DNA of 64,000 nt. It comes from an uncultured Tolumonas sp. GTDB lineage: Bacteria > Pseudomonadota > Gammaproteobacteria > Enterobacterales > Aeromonadaceae. A program made the translations under genes and the position numbers. The notes beneath the pieces are model-generated. The model saw nothing but the letters and a program-made list of their open reading frames with translations, ran no database searches and was not told the DNA's origin. The DNA lies in the NCBI RefSeq assembly GCF_963556105.2, contig NZ_OY829944.1, forward strand, positions 367,001 to 431,000, written 5' to 3'. Positions 1 through 12,075 of this stretch are shown one piece after another. Positions within the stretch are counted from its first letter, which is position 1. Each line of letters starts with the position of its first letter.

Positions 1-2187
1 CTGCGCCCGTTTGGTGATTCCGGCCCCTTGGTCGCCAGTTTTGCCGCACTGGAAGAGTATTATCAGCAGCATGGCCGGAACTGGGAGCGTTACGCCATGG
101 TGAAAGCGCGTCTGATGGGGCCGGAAAATGACGATGGCCGTTATCTGATGCAGATGCTCAAACCGTTCATTTATCGTCGTTATGTCGATTTTGGTGCCAT
201 TGATGCACTGCGCAAAATGAAAGCCATGATTGTCGCGGAAGTGCGTCGCAAAGGCTTAACAGACAACATTAAGCTGGGGGCGGGCGGCATCCGCGACGTC
301 GAGTTTATCGTGCAGGCGCATCAGCTGATCCGCGGTGGTCGTGAACCCGGATTGCAGGTGCGGCATATGCCTGCAGCGCTAAAAGCCTTACAGCAACACC
401 ATGTGCTGACCGATGATGAATATTCGACGCTCTTTTCCGGTTATCGTTATTTACGCCGCGTCGAAAATATTCTGCAGGAAATTGCCGATCAGCAAACCCA
501 GACCTTACCGGATAACGATCGTGATCGGCTGCGGCTGACGGTGGCGATGGGTTATGCCACTTGGGATGCTTTTGCACAAGCGCTGGAACAGGTGTTGGTA
601 TCGATCAGTCAGCTGTTCCGGCAAGTGATTGGCGAGCAAGAAGAACAAGAATCTGATGTGCCGAGCATCTGGCAGGATATGTGGCACAGCCATCTGCCTG
701 CCGATGATCTCGTACCGCTGCTGCAACAGCAAAATGTAGTGGAAGCGGAGAAATTAGCCACTGAGTTAACGCAATTACGCGACGAATGTCTGCACCGCCC
801 AATTGGTCCACAAGGGCGCGAGGCATTAGGCAAACTGATGCCACGGTTGCTGAGTCAGCTGGTGCAAGATGCCGCACCGACAGAACTGTTGAGCCGGATC
901 CGTAAAATATTACTGCATATCGCCACCCGTTCAGCCTACCTGCAATTGCTGGCGGAGAACCCTGGTGCGCTGAAACAACTGTTGAAGCTGTGCGCGGCGA
1001 CCCCGCTGGTGGCGGAACAGCTGGCGCGTTATCCGGTGCTGCTGGACGAATTACTCGATCCGGCTCAGCTGTATAACCCAACACCGCTCGATCAATATCG
1101 GGATGAGTTACGCCAATATTTGCTGCGCGTGCCGGAAGATGATGTGGAGCAACAGATGGAAGCGCTGCGCCAGTTTAAGCAGATCCAGCTGTTGAAGATT
1201 GTTGCGGCGGATATCGCCGGCGCGTTGCCGCTGATGAAGGTGAGTGATCACCTGACCTGGCTGGCAGAAGCTTTGTTGACGGAAGTAGTTAATCAGGCAT
1301 GGGCTCAGCTAACCGCGAAACACGGCGTGCCGCCGTTGACCGCCAAAACGGGTGAGAAAAATTTTGCCGTGATTGCGTATGGCAAGCTGGGTGGCATTGA
1401 GCTGGGTTATGGCTCCGATCTTGATTTGGTCTTCCTGCATGGTGGCGATCACGATGGTTACACCGTGGGGGATAAACCGGTCAATGTGCGGCAGTTTTAC
1501 GTGCGCTTAGCGCAGAAAATCATTCATTTATTCAGCGCCCGCACGCCATCCGGCATGTTGTATGAAGTTGATATGCGCCTGCGGCCGTCCGGCGATTCGG
1601 GTATGTTGGTGTCATCGGTGGCGGCTTATGAACACTATTTATTGCACGAAGCGTGGGTCTGGGAACACCAGGCGTTGGTGCGTTCTCGCGCGGTGTATGG
1701 CGATGCGAGCTTACTGGCTGACTTTGAGCGTGTACGGGCTGCGGTGTTGAGTCAGCCACGCGAGATCCACACACTGGCAAAATCGGTTGCCGATATGCGC
1801 GACAAGATGCGCAAACACCTGTTACGTGGCACTGCCGAGCAGTTTGATTTAAAACAGGGCGCAGGTGGCATGAACGAGATCGAGTTTATTGCCCAGTTTC
1901 TGGTGCTGGCCTATGCGCAACAACAACCGGTTTTGTTAACGCGCTGGTCGGATAATGTGCGCATCTTTGAATCGTGTGTGGCTGCCGGTCTGCTGACCGA
2001 TGAGGAATCGATTACACTGAAAAAAGCCTATCTGGCGATCCGTGACCGTGCGCATCGCTGCACACTGTCTGGCATCACCCGCATTATCGATGGTCAGGAA
2101 TTGCAGGCGGAAAGAGCTGCTGTGATTGCTTTGTGGCATAAACTGATTGATGCACAATTACCGGAACTCGATCTGTCGATCCATTGA
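1..2187 (+). CDS. glnE: Glutamine synthetase adenylyltransferase / adenylyl-removase (5' end outside window)
   Basis: Bifunctional enzyme that adenylylates and deadenylylates glutamine synthetase in response to PII and glutamine. The reading frame is open from base 1 (it begins LRPFGDSGP), so the true start lies upstream; 728 codons are visible against about 945 in E. coli GlnE, so roughly the first 220 residues are missing. Visible parts are the end of the N-terminal adenylyl-removase half (KLGAGGIRDVEF), the linker, and the C-terminal adenylyltransferase half with its nucleotidyltransferase signature (GYGSDLDLVF near base 1400) and the second LKQGAGGMNEIEF motif. Both halves look intact. 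An intrinsic terminator follows directly. Family assignment is secure. Confidence 0.97.
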   Translation: MRPFGDSGPLVASFAALEEYYQQHGRNWERYAMVKARLMGPENDDGRYLMQMLKPFIYRRYVDFGAIDALRKMKAMIVAEVRRKGLTDNIKLGAGGIRDVEFIVQAHQLIRGGREPGLQVRHMPAALKALQQHHVLTDDEYSTLFSGYRYLRRVENILQEIADQQTQTLPDNDRDRLRLTVAMGYATWDAFAQALEQVLVSISQLFRQVIGEQEEQESDVPSIWQDMWHSHLPADDLVPLLQQQNVVEAEKLATELTQLRDECLHRPIGPQGREALGKLMPRLLSQLVQDAAPTELLSRIRKILLHIATRSAYLQLLAENPGALKQLLKLCAATPLVAEQLARYPVLLDELLDPAQLYNPTPLDQYRDELRQYLLRVPEDDVEQQMEALRQFKQIQLLKIVAADIAGALPLMKVSDHLTWLAEALLTEVVNQAWAQLTAKHGVPPLTAKTGEKNFAVIAYGKLGGIELGYGSDLDLVFLHGGDHDGYTVGDKPVNVRQFYVRLAQKIIHLFSARTPSGMLYEVDMRLRPSGDSGMLVSSVAAYEHYLLHEAWVWEHQALVRSRAVYGDASLLADFERVRAAVLSQPREIHTLAKSVADMRDKMRKHLLRGTAEQFDLKQGAGGMNEIEFIAQFLVLAYAQQQPVLLTRWSDNVRIFESCVAAGLLTDEESITLKKAYLAIRDRAHRCTLSGITRIIDGQELQAERAAVIALWHKLIDAQLPELDLSIH

Positions 2188-2197
2188 TGTGTTGGCA

Positions 2198-2226
2198 CAG
2201 GGGGAAGTTAAATCCCCCCTTTTTTA
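2198..2226 (+). terminator. Intrinsic terminator after glnE
   Basis: A GGGGGA / TCCCCC stem with a short loop is followed by a run of seven T residues, 11 bases past the glnE stop. Confidence 0.85.
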
Positions 2227-2234
2227 GTTTTTGG

Positions 2235-2250
2235 ATGTAATCGATTACAT
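2235..2250. promoter_or_regulatory. Perfect 16-bp palindrome, LacI/GalR-type operator upstream of lacZ
   Basis: ATGTAATCGATTACAT is its own reverse complement and has the central CG and TGTAA half-sites typical of LacI/GalR-family operators. It lies about 145 bp upstream of the lacZ start and just beyond the glnE terminator, so it most likely controls lacZ. No LacI-family gene is in the window, so the repressor would be encoded elsewhere. The class of binder is inferred from symmetry and sequence only. Confidence 0.6.
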
Positions 2251-2317
2251 CTATTTTATGATGCTGATCACGTCATCGAATAAATCTGGCGGTTAGTTTT
2301 CCCCGCGCTCTTTATGA

Positions 2318-5470
<3,153 letters not shown>

Positions 5471-5481
5471 ATTTGGATTGT

Positions 5482-5594
5482 AAAAGGACGACCGGACAAT
5501 AAAACGTGAACACGCGGTAAACCCATCCATGGGCGCTCGGCGATGGCATCCCTGCCATCGACGGTTCACTTATTTATCATCCGGCCATCCTTTT
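5482..5594 (-). repeat. Structured intergenic repeat, copy 1 (two ANGGAN hairpins inside an outer stem)
   Basis: Read on the minus strand, outer arms pair in steps (AAAAGGA/TCCTTTT, CCGG/CCGG, ATAAA/TTTAT, GTGAAC/GTTCAC). They enclose hairpin A (5541-5560; 7-bp stem, loop AGGGAT) and hairpin B (5523-5534; CCC/GGG, loop ATGGAT), followed by TTTACCGCGTGT (5510-5521). Both hairpins contain CANGGANG, the core recognised by CsrA/RsmA proteins. The element sits between the convergent lacZ and the RND operon, beyond the RND terminator. A second copy is at 17274-17374. The CsrA link is inferred from motif and structure. Confidence 0.65.
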
Positions 5595-5621
5595 CTGATT
5601 TCCCTGATTTAATACCCAGAA

Positions 5622-5653
5622 AAAAGCCCATCCATATTCATGGACGGGCTTTT
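5622..5653. terminator. Bidirectional terminator between lacZ and the RND operon
   Basis: AAAAGCCCATCCAT and ATGGACGGGCTTTT form a long stem with one mismatch and a four-base loop, flanked by A and T runs on both sides. It lies about 20 bases past the RND permease stop on the minus strand. Confidence 0.85.
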
Positions 5654-5671
5654 GTTTTATCCAGTCCAGAA

Positions 5672-8600
5672 TTAGTCGTGATCATGTAACGCCAATGGCG
5701 CAACCGACTCGTCAAATTCCTGCAATGGTTTATGTACTTTACCAACAAAGGTGTAAATCACCGGCAGCACAAACAATGTAAAGAACGTACCGATGGTCAG
5801 ACCGGCGACGATCACGATACCGATACTGAAACGGCTCAAGGCACCAGCGCCTATCGCGCCTAACAGTGGTAATAAACCAGTCACCATCGCGGCGGTCGTC
5901 ATTAGGATCGGGCGTAACCGCACGCGTGCCGCGATTTTCACCGCATCCATTTTGCTCAGGCCTTTTAATAACTGCTGTTCACGGGCTACTTCGCAGATCA
6001 AAATCCCGTGCTTACTAATCAGCCCGACCAGCGTGATGATCCCTACCTCGGTGTAGATGTTCATGGTCGATAAACCCCACGCCAGCGCGACTAACGCACC
6101 ACTAATCGCCAGTGGCACCGACATCATGATCACCAGCGGATCACGCCAGCTTTCAAACTGGGCGGCCAACACTAAGAAAATCACACACAGTGCCAACATG
6201 AAGGTGTACATCAGCGCATTACCTTCCTGCACATACTGACGCGCTTCACCCATATAATCGTGCTGATAACCTTGCGGTAATGCAGAGACGACATTTTCTT
6301 CCAACCATTTAACAGCATCGCCCATCGGCATAATTGGCACGATACCAATCGTGGCTGAGTTCAACTGGTTGTAATGGGGTAATGACCGGATCTCACTTTT
6401 CAGCTCGATCGACACCAGATTATTGAGTGGAATGGACTGTCCGTTAGCGGCTTGCACGTAATAGTGTTTGAGTGACTCAGGATTGAGACGGAACTGACGC
6501 TCAACCTGTGGGATCACCTCATAACTACGACCATTTAGTGACACGCGGTTGACGTTACCGTCACCCATCATGGCACTCAGCGTAGCGCCAATGTCTTGCA
6601 TCGTTACGCCATACGCTCCGGCTTTATCCCGGTTGATCTTAATGTGCATGGTGGCGGAATCAAAAGCGAGATCGAGGTCGGTGTAAACGAACTGATGATT
6701 GGTTTTGATTTTCGCCAGCGCATCACTTGCCACTTCAAACAAGCTGCGGAATTCGTTCGGTGTGGTGATCACCAGCTGTAATGGCAAACCACCGCCAGCA
6801 CCAGGCAGTTCAGGGAACTGGAACGAACTGATCGCCACGCCCGGCATATTTTGTAATGCCGCATTGGTGCGAGCGACCACGACAGGCGCTTTTTCACGCT
6901 CACTCCACGGTTTTAAGATCGCGATGCCAAGACCCTGGTTACTGTTGGGAATGCCCGCCAGCGCCAAGTTGGTCGACATGGCCGGATCTTTCATCAGAGT
7001 ATCACCCACGGCGGCCATATTGTTTTGAATATAGTCGAGGTTGGCGGTGTTTGGCGCCTTAGCCATCATCAGATACGCACCGCGGTCTTCTGACGGTGCC
7101 AGTTCGGCAGGGATCAGTTTAAACAGCAGCGGCATTACTGCTAACACGATAACCCCGAACACAATAATGACCGGGCGACGGGTCATCACCTTATCCAGAA
7201 TACGGCTGTAAACAGCTGTCACTGAGTTCAGCGTGTTCTCGACACCACGCTCAAATCGGTTCGGATTGAGGTGTGGTTTTAGCATCACTGCACACATCAT
7301 GGGTGACAGTGTCAGTGCGATAACCCCGGAGATAAACACCGCACCAGCAAGCGTTAGCGCGAACTCTTTAAAGATCGAACCGGTTACACCACCCATCAAT
7401 GCGATCGGGGTATATACCGCCGCCAGCGTGATAGTCATGGTAATAACCGGGCTGGCAATTTCGCGGGTACCAATGATCGCGGCACGGAATGGGCTTTCAC
7501 CGGCTTTGATGTGTCGATCGACGTTTTCCACCACCACGATCGCGTCATCGACCACCAGACCGATCGCCAGCACCATCGCCAGCAGCGTAATCAAATTGAT
7601 GGAGAAACCAAACATCTGCATCAACATCACCACACCAACCAACGATAATGGAATGGTGATGATGGGGATCACGACTGCACGCATCGAACCCAGGAACAGC
7701 GCAATGACCACCAAGACAATCGCGGCGGCTTCCACGATAGTTTTCAATACTTCCTTGATGGATTCATTGATCGCTTGTGTTGAGTCATACAGCAATTTCA
7801 TGCTCATGGTGTTAGGCAAGTTTTGCTGGAACTCAGGCAGTAATTTACGCACGCTCGCGGCAATATCTAACGGGTTAGCGGAAGGGGATGAGTCAACCGC
7901 GACGATCACCGCTTCTTTACCATTGGCCAGTGCGCGATATTGGTCGTGGTTTTTCTCCAGTGTGACTTTAGCGATGTCGCGTACCCGGATCACCGCACCG
8001 TCATGGCTGGCAACGACCAGATCTTCCAGCTGTTGTGTGCTATTCACCTGGGTATCGGCTTCCGCGTTATACAACACAAAATAACCCGTCGCCTGACCTG
8101 GTGCTGACTGATAGTTGTTAGATTGCAGAACCGACATCACCTGTGACGATGACAGGTTATAAGCCCCCATTTTCAGCGGATCTAACCAAATACGCATCGC
8201 AAACTGTGTACCGCCATACAGGTTAACTTTCGCCACCCCTGGCACGGTAAATAGCTGTGGTTTGATCACACGTTCCAGATAATCGGTCAGCTGAGACGAG
8301 TTCAGCACCGCACTGGAAAACGCGATATACACAATCGAGGTGTTACTACCGGTCGACGAGGTGATCGATGGATCATCCGCTTCCTTCGGCAGTTGTGAAC
8401 GAACAGAGTTAACTTTCGCCAATACATCCGCGAGTGCCGCATTTGGATTGGTGTTCAGACGCATGTTAACCGTGATCGTTGAACGCCCTAACTGACTGCT
8501 TGACGTCATATAGTCGATATTTTCTGCCTGAGCAATGGCTTGCTCAACGGGCTGGGTGATAAACCCTTGAATAACATCGGCACTGGCGCCGTAATAGTTC

Positions 8601-8746
8601 GTTGTTACGGTAATAACAGTGTTGGTGACTTTTGGATATTCGCGGATCGCCATGCCACGCAAGGCTTCCAGGCCGAATAACACCATCATCAGACTAATTG
8701 TGACGGCCAACACGGGCCGCCTGATAAAGAGATCAGTAAATCGCAT
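5672..8746 (-). CDS. RND efflux permease (HAE1 family)
   Basis: Inner-membrane proton-driven pump subunit of a tripartite drug exporter. At 1024 residues it has the size and signatures of AcrB/MexB-type permeases: N-terminal MRFTDLFIRRPVLAVTISLM with the first membrane helix, two large periplasmic loops, and the central helix bundle with LAIGLVVDDAIVVVENV, which carries the paired aspartates of the proton relay in helix 4. Start supported by GGAG seven bases upstream. It is the last gene of tetR-adaptor-permease; no outer-membrane TolC-type gene is present, so TolC is presumably supplied from elsewhere. Substrate cannot be read from sequence. Confidence 0.95.
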   Translation of the reverse strand: MRFTDLFIRRPVLAVTISLMMVLFGLEALRGMAIREYPKVTNTVITVTTNYYGASADVIQGFITQPVEQAIAQAENIDYMTSSSQLGRSTITVNMRLNTNPNAALADVLAKVNSVRSQLPKEADDPSITSSTGSNTSIVYIAFSSAVLNSSQLTDYLERVIKPQLFTVPGVAKVNLYGGTQFAMRIWLDPLKMGAYNLSSSQVMSVLQSNNYQSAPGQATGYFVLYNAEADTQVNSTQQLEDLVVASHDGAVIRVRDIAKVTLEKNHDQYRALANGKEAVIVAVDSSPSANPLDIAASVRKLLPEFQQNLPNTMSMKLLYDSTQAINESIKEVLKTIVEAAAIVLVVIALFLGSMRAVVIPIITIPLSLVGVVMLMQMFGFSINLITLLAMVLAIGLVVDDAIVVVENVDRHIKAGESPFRAAIIGTREIASPVITMTITLAAVYTPIALMGGVTGSIFKEFALTLAGAVFISGVIALTLSPMMCAVMLKPHLNPNRFERGVENTLNSVTAVYSRILDKVMTRRPVIIVFGVIVLAVMPLLFKLIPAELAPSEDRGAYLMMAKAPNTANLDYIQNNMAAVGDTLMKDPAMSTNLALAGIPNSNQGLGIAILKPWSEREKAPVVVARTNAALQNMPGVAISSFQFPELPGAGGGLPLQLVITTPNEFRSLFEVASDALAKIKTNHQFVYTDLDLAFDSATMHIKINRDKAGAYGVTMQDIGATLSAMMGDGNVNRVSLNGRSYEVIPQVERQFRLNPESLKHYYVQAANGQSIPLNNLVSIELKSEIRSLPHYNQLNSATIGIVPIMPMGDAVKWLEENVVSALPQGYQHDYMGEARQYVQEGNALMYTFMLALCVIFLVLAAQFESWRDPLVIMMSVPLAISGALVALAWGLSTMNIYTEVGIITLVGLISKHGILICEVAREQQLLKGLSKMDAVKIAARVRLRPILMTTAAMVTGLLPLLGAIGAGALSRFSIGIVIVAGLTIGTFFTLFVLPVIYTFVGKVHKPLQEFDESVAPLALHDHD

Positions 8747-8757
8747 GCTCAGCTCCG

Positions 8758-9879
8758 TTACAGTGCAGGCACAGTAGCTGGTTTAGCCAGTGTGTTATCT
8801 TCCACAGCTTTTACCTGACTACCATTAGATAAACGGATTTGGCCGGACGTGACAACCACATCGCCGACTTTCAAACCGCTCACGATGTGTGCCACATCGG
8901 CATCACGCTCCGCGACATTCACCACGGTCTGTTTTGCAATTTTAACCGGTTGGCCTTTGGCATCTTTACCGTCTTCGACAACATAGACCGTTTGACCATA
9001 CAGCGTGAAGTTTACGGCAGTTTGTGGGATCACAACCTGTTGTTGCTGCACCGGCAGCAACACTTGCACTTTCGCGTACATGCCAGAACGTAACTGACCT
9101 TCGGCATTTGGAATGGCGGCCTGAACTTCAACCACCCCAGAAAGTTGTTTTACGACCGGCTCAATTGCAGCAATCGAACCTTTGAACGGGCGTTGTGGAT
9201 AGGCATCAACGAAGATATCTAACTGCTGACCGACTTTAATTTTCGCCAGTTCAGTTTGGGCAACGGTAAAACGGATCTTCATGACCGAGGTATCTTCTAA
9301 GCGCACGACGTTATCGCCAGCTTTCAGATATTGGCCGAGGAACACGTTACGCAGACCCACCTGACCATTGAAAGGGGCGCGGATATTCATTCGATCAATC
9401 GTGGCTTGCAGCGAGTCGATTTGCCCCTCTAGTGCCAGATATTCAGCTTGTGCATCGTCCAGATTACCTTTCGATACACCACCTTTGGCATACAGGCTAC
9501 GCATACGCTCATAATTGGCTTTAGCGGCCGGCATTTTGCCTTGTGCGCTTTTCAGATTCGCGCGTTCAACATCAGTATTCAATGACACCAACAAGGTGCC
9601 TTTTTTTACTTTCTGACCTGATTCAAACGAGATCTTATCTACTGAACCTGCGACTTGAGTTCCAATATCCAGACCTTGATTAGGTTCAATGAAACCAATC
9701 GCTTCCAGTGTTGGTGCCCAATCGTTGCCTTTTACCGTTAGCATAGTAACAGGGAATACCGGCGCTGGTTTGCTGGCCATTGCTTTACCCATCTGGGCAA
9801 ATTTATAAAAGTTAAAACCAATCACGCTGCCAAATAACAACAGTGCGATCAGTAACATGATAACCATCCACTTTTTCAT
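8758..9879 (-). CDS. RND periplasmic adaptor (membrane fusion protein)
   Basis: Couples the RND pump to an outer-membrane channel. The 373-residue protein starts with a single membrane anchor (MKKWMVIMLLIALLLFGSVI) and has no lipobox. It then shows the biotinyl-lipoyl half-motif (GTQVAGSVDKI), an alpha-hairpin (about 100-150), the second lipoyl half (IRAPFNGQVGLRNV) and beta-barrel/membrane-proximal domains (VVIPQTAV). It is 11 bases upstream of the permease gene in the same operon, with a GGAG ribosome site six bases before the ATG. Confidence 0.95.
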   Translation of the reverse strand: MKKWMVIMLLIALLLFGSVIGFNFYKFAQMGKAMASKPAPVFPVTMLTVKGNDWAPTLEAIGFIEPNQGLDIGTQVAGSVDKISFESGQKVKKGTLLVSLNTDVERANLKSAQGKMPAAKANYERMRSLYAKGGVSKGNLDDAQAEYLALEGQIDSLQATIDRMNIRAPFNGQVGLRNVFLGQYLKAGDNVVRLEDTSVMKIRFTVAQTELAKIKVGQQLDIFVDAYPQRPFKGSIAAIEPVVKQLSGVVEVQAAIPNAEGQLRSGMYAKVQVLLPVQQQQVVIPQTAVNFTLYGQTVYVVEDGKDAKGQPVKIAKQTVVNVAERDADVAHIVSGLKVGDVVVTSGQIRLSNGSQVKAVEDNTLAKPATVPAL

Positions 9880-9910
9880 TCTGCTCTCCGTTATATGCTT
9901 TTATCGGGGG

Positions 9911-10477
9911 TTAATCCGCCAGAATGGCGCGCCAGCTAGCCTGGATCAGTTGCTCTTCCAGTTCAGCAGTCATCTCAAAAGGGGTTACCCTTTGTGTTTG
10001 TGAAATACTCAATACGGAACCAATACTCAAATAGCCCAACATGCACGGCGGCATATTGCGAAACAGACCGTTATCAATACCAGTTTGGAAAAACTGCTCG
10101 ATGGGTAACCATTGCTCGTCAGCCCATGCGCGATCATCTTCGTTATAAAAGGGGGAACGTTCGTACAGATCCTTAAAGTGCACCAAGCTCTGTTTTTCTT
10201 TCAACTCATGATAGGCGTTGAGCCAGAAATACCGATATTGTTCGAACGGCGATAACGAGGTGTCATACACTTTCAGTAAACTGTCCAGCATGTCGGTGAC
10301 TGCACGTCGGTAAATCCGACGGATCAACACCTCTTTACTGGGGAAGTGCAGATACACAGTGCCAGCGGCAATACCGACAGCTTTAGCAATCATCTGCATC
10401 GACGTGCCATGAAAGCCATGCTCTATAAACAACTGTTCGGCGTGCGCCATGATCAATTCAGGTTTCTGTTGCGACAT
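9911..10477 (-). CDS. TetR-family repressor of the efflux operon
   Basis: 188 residues from the ATG at 10477 (MSQQKPELIMAHAEQLF). An in-frame ATG at 10510 would add 11 residues but lies inside the operator palindrome, so the shorter start is preferred, although no strong ribosome site is seen for either. The N-terminal helix-turn-helix is clear (GTSMQMIAKAVGIAAGTVYLHFPSK, split here as GTSMQMIAKAVG and TVYLHFPSK). The C-terminal half is the variable ligand and dimerisation domain. It is first in the operon with adaptor and permease, consistent with autorepression through the palindrome at its own 5' end. Confidence 0.93.
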   Translation of the reverse strand: MSQQKPELIMAHAEQLFIEHGFHGTSMQMIAKAVGIAAGTVYLHFPSKEVLIRRIYRRAVTDMLDSLLKVYDTSLSPFEQYRYFWLNAYHELKEKQSLVHFKDLYERSPFYNEDDRAWADEQWLPIEQFFQTGIDNGLFRNMPPCMLGYLSIGSVLSISQTQRVTPFEMTAELEEQLIQASWRAILAD

Positions 10478-10496
10478 CTTTACACCAAGAGAAAAT

Positions 10497-10512
10497 GAAT
10501 GAACGTTCATTC
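10497..10512. promoter_or_regulatory. TetR-type operator palindrome
   Basis: GAATGAACGTTCATTC is a perfect 16-bp palindrome and matches the style of AcrR/TetR-family operators. It lies 9 bp downstream of a promoter-like pair (10522-10549) and just upstream of the tetR start, so a bound repressor would block transcription initiation. Confidence 0.75.
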
Positions 10513-10521
10513 CATTCGGCT

Positions 10522-10549
10522 AGTGTAAATTGATCGGCCTGCAGATCAA
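10522..10549 (-). promoter_or_regulatory. Probable promoter of the tetR-RND operon
   Basis: Minus-strand TTGATC (10549-10544) and TACACT (10527-10522) are separated by 16 bp and placed immediately before the operator. The match to sigma-70 elements is moderate and rests on position as well as sequence. Confidence 0.45.
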
Positions 10550-10631
10550 GCAAAAATTGAACAACAACAATTCCTATTAGTAAGTGATTGATTACAGTTC
10601 CAGCAACTAAACATTTTTTTGTTAAAATTAC

Positions 10632-10660
10632 TGGACATGTTTTTCATCTGCCCTTAATAT
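10632..10660 (+). promoter_or_regulatory. Probable tRNA operon promoter
   Basis: TGGACA (10632-10637) and TAATAT (10655-10660) have an exact 17-bp spacer. They are followed by a C-rich discriminator (TCGCCCC), typical of stringently controlled stable-RNA promoters, about 20 bp before tRNA-Arg. Confidence 0.6.
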
Positions 10661-10681
10661 TCGCCCCGTCTTGAGGACAAG

Positions 10682-10758
<77 letters not shown>

Positions 10759-10798
10759 AGCGTTGATGGATTCAACTGAGAAGTTCCAAGATAGCAAT

Positions 10799-10875
10799 GG
10801 TGGCTATAGCTCAGTTGGTAGAGCCCTGGATTGTGATTCCAGTTGTCGTGGGTTCGAGCCCCATTAGCCACCCCA
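10799..10875 (+). tRNA. tRNA-His (anticodon GTG)
   Basis: Cloverleaf with acceptor GTGGCTA/TAGCCAC, encoded G-1 opposite discriminator C, anticodon GTG (ATTGTGATT) and encoded CCA. Second gene of the cluster. Confidence 0.97.
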
Positions 10876-10898
10876 GATTTAAAAGTAAAGAACACGAT

Positions 10899-10983
10899 GC
10901 GAAGGTGGCGGAATTGGTAGACGCGCTAGCTTCAGGTGTTAGTGCCTTCGGGTGTGAGGGTTCGAGTCCCTCCTTTCGCACCA
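10899..10983 (+). tRNA. tRNA-Leu (anticodon CAG)
   Basis: 85-nt class II tRNA with acceptor GCGAAGG, anticodon CAG (CTTCAGGT), a long variable arm (GTGCCTTCGGGTGT region) and encoded CCA. Confidence 0.96.
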
Positions 10984-11007
10984 ATCTTTACTAAAAAGTG
11001 ACAAAAT

Positions 11008-11084
<77 letters not shown>

Positions 11085-11091
11085 CATTTAG

Positions 11092-11116
11092 AAAACCCCG
11101 CTTCGGCGGGGTTTTT
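11092..11116 (+). terminator. Intrinsic terminator of the tRNA operon
   Basis: CCCCGC-TTCG-GCGGGG stem-loop followed by a T tract, 7 bases past tRNA-Pro. Confidence 0.9.
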
Positions 11117-11138
11117 GCTTTTCTGCACTTTATTTTTC

Positions 11139-11681
11139 TCAGATATTAATTCCGCTCGGCATCGGCACAACTAACTCTGTGGCGCCAACGTCTATATCGA
11201 CCTCTAACAACAACGCTAGTATTTTCTCGCGAATAAACGTCTGATAATTAAAAAAATACATAATTAGACTGAAGAATTTATGATTAGTGATTACGCCTTG
11301 GGTATTTTTATAACAAAGCTGATGATCTAAATCGATTCTGGAAATGGCGTGTGCCCATTCACAGATGATTTTGTCCAGATATTGTCGGAATTCGGCTAAT
11401 TCCTGAATATTAGTAGAGACAATTTGTTCAAGGTTTTCTGGGGTAGGCAGTGACAACACTGACTCTAATGCGGTGTAGTTAGCCGGATGGATCGCAAAAC
11501 GTTTGAGCCATAACGTATCAACCACAATGAGATGATTCAGCATTTTGATGACTTCATCAAACTGGTCATTCTGACCCGCGATAATTTCATCTGCCAATTC
11601 ATATATCATTGCATTGTAAATTTTAGCATTCATCCACTCGTTGTAAGTTGCGCGAAGACATATATGGTTATATCGGTCCAA
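11139..11681 (-). CDS. DinB-fold family protein with degenerate metal site
   Basis: 180 residues, starting at TTG 11681 with AAAGGG seven bases upstream; a stop lies just upstream in frame and the first ATG would remove the conserved N-terminus. The body follows the DinB/YfiT four-helix family (YNEWMNAKIY, MLNHLIVVDTLWLKRF). The usual C-terminal metal motif, of the form FFNHQTHHRGQ, reads FFNYQTFIREK here: two of three ligand histidines are replaced and only the histidine in LNHL remains. The gene is AT-rich relative to neighbours and stands alone between the tRNA terminator and dinI. Family assignment is from remembered motif similarity; loss of metal binding is inferred. Confidence 0.8.
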   Translation of the reverse strand: MDRYNHICLRATYNEWMNAKIYNAMIYELADEIIAGQNDQFDEVIKMLNHLIVVDTLWLKRFAIHPANYTALESVLSLPTPENLEQIVSTNIQELAEFRQYLDKIICEWAHAISRIDLDHQLCYKNTQGVITNHKFFSLIMYFFNYQTFIREKILALLLEVDIDVGATELVVPMPSGINI

Positions 11682-12031
11682 TATGACGCCCTTTTAACTA
11701 TATCCGCAAAGGGACTGAAGCGTCATAACTACTCGCCACGTTCTCATTAGCGCCGATCCTTTGCCATGTTTGATTTTTATATCCCGATATACAGACTATT
11801 TTGCCTGACAATATTAATAGCATGGAATAGATAGTTATATGCTGATTTATACGATGTTTTTAATGGAATTCGATTATACCCTGCACTTTTTTGCTACCGG
11901 CTTACCGCAAGGATTATAAGTGGACTCAACAGCAGATTAACTGCTATCGCATACCGAATATTACAAGGGTATCTGACTTTAACCTGCGCTTTTTTTGATT
12001 AACGAACGGGGTGGATTTCATTTTTTGATGA
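11682..12031. other. AT-rich intergenic stretch
   Basis: No convincing gene on either strand. Only short unrelated frames and a small AGCAG/CTGCT hairpin near 11930 are seen. It separates the TTG-started DinB-fold gene from the LexA-controlled dinI unit. Confidence 0.5.
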
Positions 12032-12047
12032 CTGTATATTAATACAG
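12032..12047. promoter_or_regulatory. LexA (SOS) box
   Basis: CTGTATATTAATACAG matches CTGT-N8-ACAG exactly, with an AT-rich centre, 29 bp before the dinI start. Confidence 0.9.
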
Positions 12048-12075
12048 TGTCTGGTGCTTAATCGAGGTCGTTTCC

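Noticed and set aside
7233-8084. 283-codon plus-strand open frame
   Set aside because: Lies wholly inside the RND permease gene on the other strand; serine/threonine/alanine-rich translation with no family motif, a shadow of the real gene.
10797-10994. 65-codon open frame
   Set aside because: Runs through tRNA-His and tRNA-Leu; not a protein gene.
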